A DNA stretch of 64,000 nt. Source: DATEDA01 sp963789885. GTDB taxonomy: Bacteria > Pseudomonadota > Gammaproteobacteria > Burkholderiales > SG8-39. The position numbers were made by a program, and so were the translations under genes. The notes beneath the pieces were generated by a model. That model was given only the letters and a program-made list of their open reading frames with translations. It did no database searches and was not told the DNA's origin. Shown in pieces: positions 62,936-64,000 of the stretch (position 1 is the stretch's first letter; the number at the start of each line of letters is the position of its first letter). Where the stretch lies: contig CAWBNB010000004.1 of the NCBI GenBank assembly GCA_963789885.1, positions 1 through 64,000 of the forward strand, written 5' to 3'.

Positions 62936-63760
62936 TTATCGCAGCCAGCTGAAGAACCTCGCGACCCAGCCGCGCGGTGCGGCGTAGTCCTTTACCACCC
63001 GTACCAGAATCACGGAGACGTTGTCGCGCCCGCCGTTGTCGTTCGCCATCTGCACCAGCTGCTGGGCGGCGAGCCGGAGGTTCGCCGACAGCGTCTGGAG
63101 CGTCATCCCGATGTCCTCGTCGCTCACCATGTCGTTCAGGCCGTCCGAGCACAGGAGGTAGACGTCCCCGGTCTGGGTCGGATGGACCTGCAGCTCGGGC
63201 TCGACCGTCGGGTCGATCCCTAGCGCGCGCGTGACGAGGTTCTTGTTCTGCGAGAACTTCGCCTGCTCCGGCGTGATCATCCCGCTGTCGATCTGCTCCT
63301 GGAGCAGCGAGTGGTCGCGCGTGAGCTGCTCGAACGCCTCGCCGCGCAGGCGGTAGGCGCGGGAGTCGCCGATGTGCGCGAGCGTCACCTTGTTGTCGTA
63401 GAACATCGCCGCCACCAGGGTGGTGCCCATTCCCGAGTACTGCGGCTGACTCTGCGCCGCCTGGAAGATCGAGGTGTTCGCCTTCGCGATCTGCTCGCGC
63501 AGCAGGCGGTCGGCGAACGGCTTGCCGGTCGCCGGCTCGATCTTGTACGGCGGGGTGTCGTCGAGCAGGTGCTGCAACTCCGTCGTGATGACCGTGGTTG
63601 CCATGCCGCTCGCGACCTCGCCCGCGTTGTAGCCGCCCATGCCGTCGGCGAGCACGACCAGGCCCTTCGACGCGTCGGCCGCGATCGAGTCCTCGTTGTG
63701 CGAGCGCACGATGCCGGGGTCGGTGCAACTGGCGATTTCGAGGGCCTGGCTCAAGTTCAT
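62936..63760 (-). CDS. PP2C-family Ser/Thr protein phosphatase
   Basis: A 274-residue PP2C/Stp1-type phosphatase. The metal motifs VRSHNEDS, VLADGMGGYNAGEVAS, GTTLVAA, AHIGDSRAYRLR, LCSDGLNDMV and NGGRDNVSVI are all present. It reverses phosphorylation by the kinase encoded 9 nt upstream. There is no signal peptide or membrane segment. Confidence 0.95.
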   Translation of the reverse strand: MNLSQALEIASCTDPGIVRSHNEDSIAADASKGLVVLADGMGGYNAGEVASGMATTVITTELQHLLDDTPPYKIEPATGKPFADRLLREQIAKANTSIFQAAQSQPQYSGMGTTLVAAMFYDNKVTLAHIGDSRAYRLRGEAFEQLTRDHSLLQEQIDSGMITPEQAKFSQNKNLVTRALGIDPTVEPELQVHPTQTGDVYLLCSDGLNDMVSDEDIGMTLQTLSANLRLAAQQLVQMANDNGGRDNVSVILVRVVKDYAAPRGWVARFFSWLR

Positions 63761-63769
63761 TCTTGTTGA

Positions 63770-64000
63770 TTAAATGGTGATGTCGACCTGCGGCTGCCGG
63801 GTGCCGATGCTTGCGCGCAGCGCCTGTGCGCACTCTTCGCCGGTCTGGAAGCGGGCCTCCGCCTCCTTCGCCATCGCCCGGTCGAGGAACGCCACCAGCG
63901 CCGGCGGGAGCCTCGGGTTGAACTGGAGGATGTCGGGCGCCGGCTCGTTGGCGATCTTGAACATCAGCTGCGCCATCGACTCGCCGTCGAACGGCAACCG
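63770..64000 (-). CDS. Ser/Thr protein kinase, C-terminal part (truncated by window end)
   Basis: The last ~76 residues of a Hanks-type kinase: LPFDGESMAQLMFKIANEPAPDI, then NPRLPPALVAFLDRAMAKEAEARFQTGEECAQALR, the usual end of the bacterial kinase C-lobe. It stops at 63770 with no membrane or PASTA domain after the kinase. The catalytic residues lie outside the window. Partner of the PP2C and FHA genes. Confidence 0.8.
   Translation of the reverse strand, partial: RLPFDGESMAQLMFKIANEPAPDILQFNPRLPPALVAFLDRAMAKEAEARFQTGEECAQALRASIGTRQPQVDITI

Overview
The window is high-GC bacterial DNA, most likely from a sulfur-oxidising proteobacterium, probably beta. The reasons are soxYZAX and soxB, an ATP sulfurylase of the kind used in reverse in sulfite oxidation, a TauE/SafE-type exporter, proteobacterial type IV pilins with sigma-54-like promoters, and IS families common in that group. 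No rRNA, complete tRNA or CRISPR array was seen, so the placement is an inference.

Region 1 (1-15.5 kb) is accessory and mobile. It holds a phosphotransferase-fold kinase divergent from a GlxA-type regulator, a frameshifted thiamine-diphosphate enzyme, a LysR/cupin pair with an inverted-repeat operator, and a Tat-exported GMC oxidoreductase with its small subunit and a glyoxalase-like gene. Four insertion sequences lie among them: IS30 (frameshifted), IS1182, IS481 (decayed) and IS110/IS1111. There are also interspersed repeats and tRNA-3'-end-like fragments.

Region 2 (15.5-29.4 kb) is mostly minus strand and compact, with many GTGA/ATGA overlaps. In transcription order it encodes Sat, a 32-residue ORF, a CbbQ/NorQ-type MoxR ATPase, its VWA partner, an MFS carrier, a soluble PAS histidine kinase, an NtrC-type activator, PanB, a cAMP-type sensor domain, a TauE exporter and a GcvT-like protein. 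ChrB (plus) and a BepA-like M48 protease (minus) follow. Region 3 (29.4-35.9 kb) is moaC followed by soxYZAX, a TPR-glycosyltransferase, a methyltransferase and soxB. soxCD is absent here, the pattern associated with sulfur-globule formation.

Region 4 (36-53.4 kb) is the most unusual. Two near-identical type IV pilin genes, each with a sigma-54-like promoter, lie among three SPINDLY/O-GlcNAc-transferase-like proteins, four TPR proteins with GT9-like domains (a fifth lies inside sox), one further glycosyltransferase, a methyltransferase, an FkbM methyltransferase and a 2-oxoglutarate/Fe(II) oxygenase. I read it as a candidate pilin or surface-protein O-glycosylation and modification island. 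Region 5 (53.4-64 kb, minus strand) is signalling. It has a GAF/HD-GYP protein, a GAF-fused PilB/GspE-type ATPase, a double cyclic-nucleotide-binding/rhodanese fusion, a class II cAMP phosphodiesterase-like metallo-beta-lactamase, a CHASE2 adenylate cyclase, a double-FHA protein, a PP2C phosphatase and the end of a Ser/Thr kinase.

Many otherwise conserved genes (TPP enzyme, soxX and at least six in 44-52 kb) carry single-base-type frameshifts. This looks more like assembly error than decay, so genes marked as broken should be checked against reads before being called pseudogenes.
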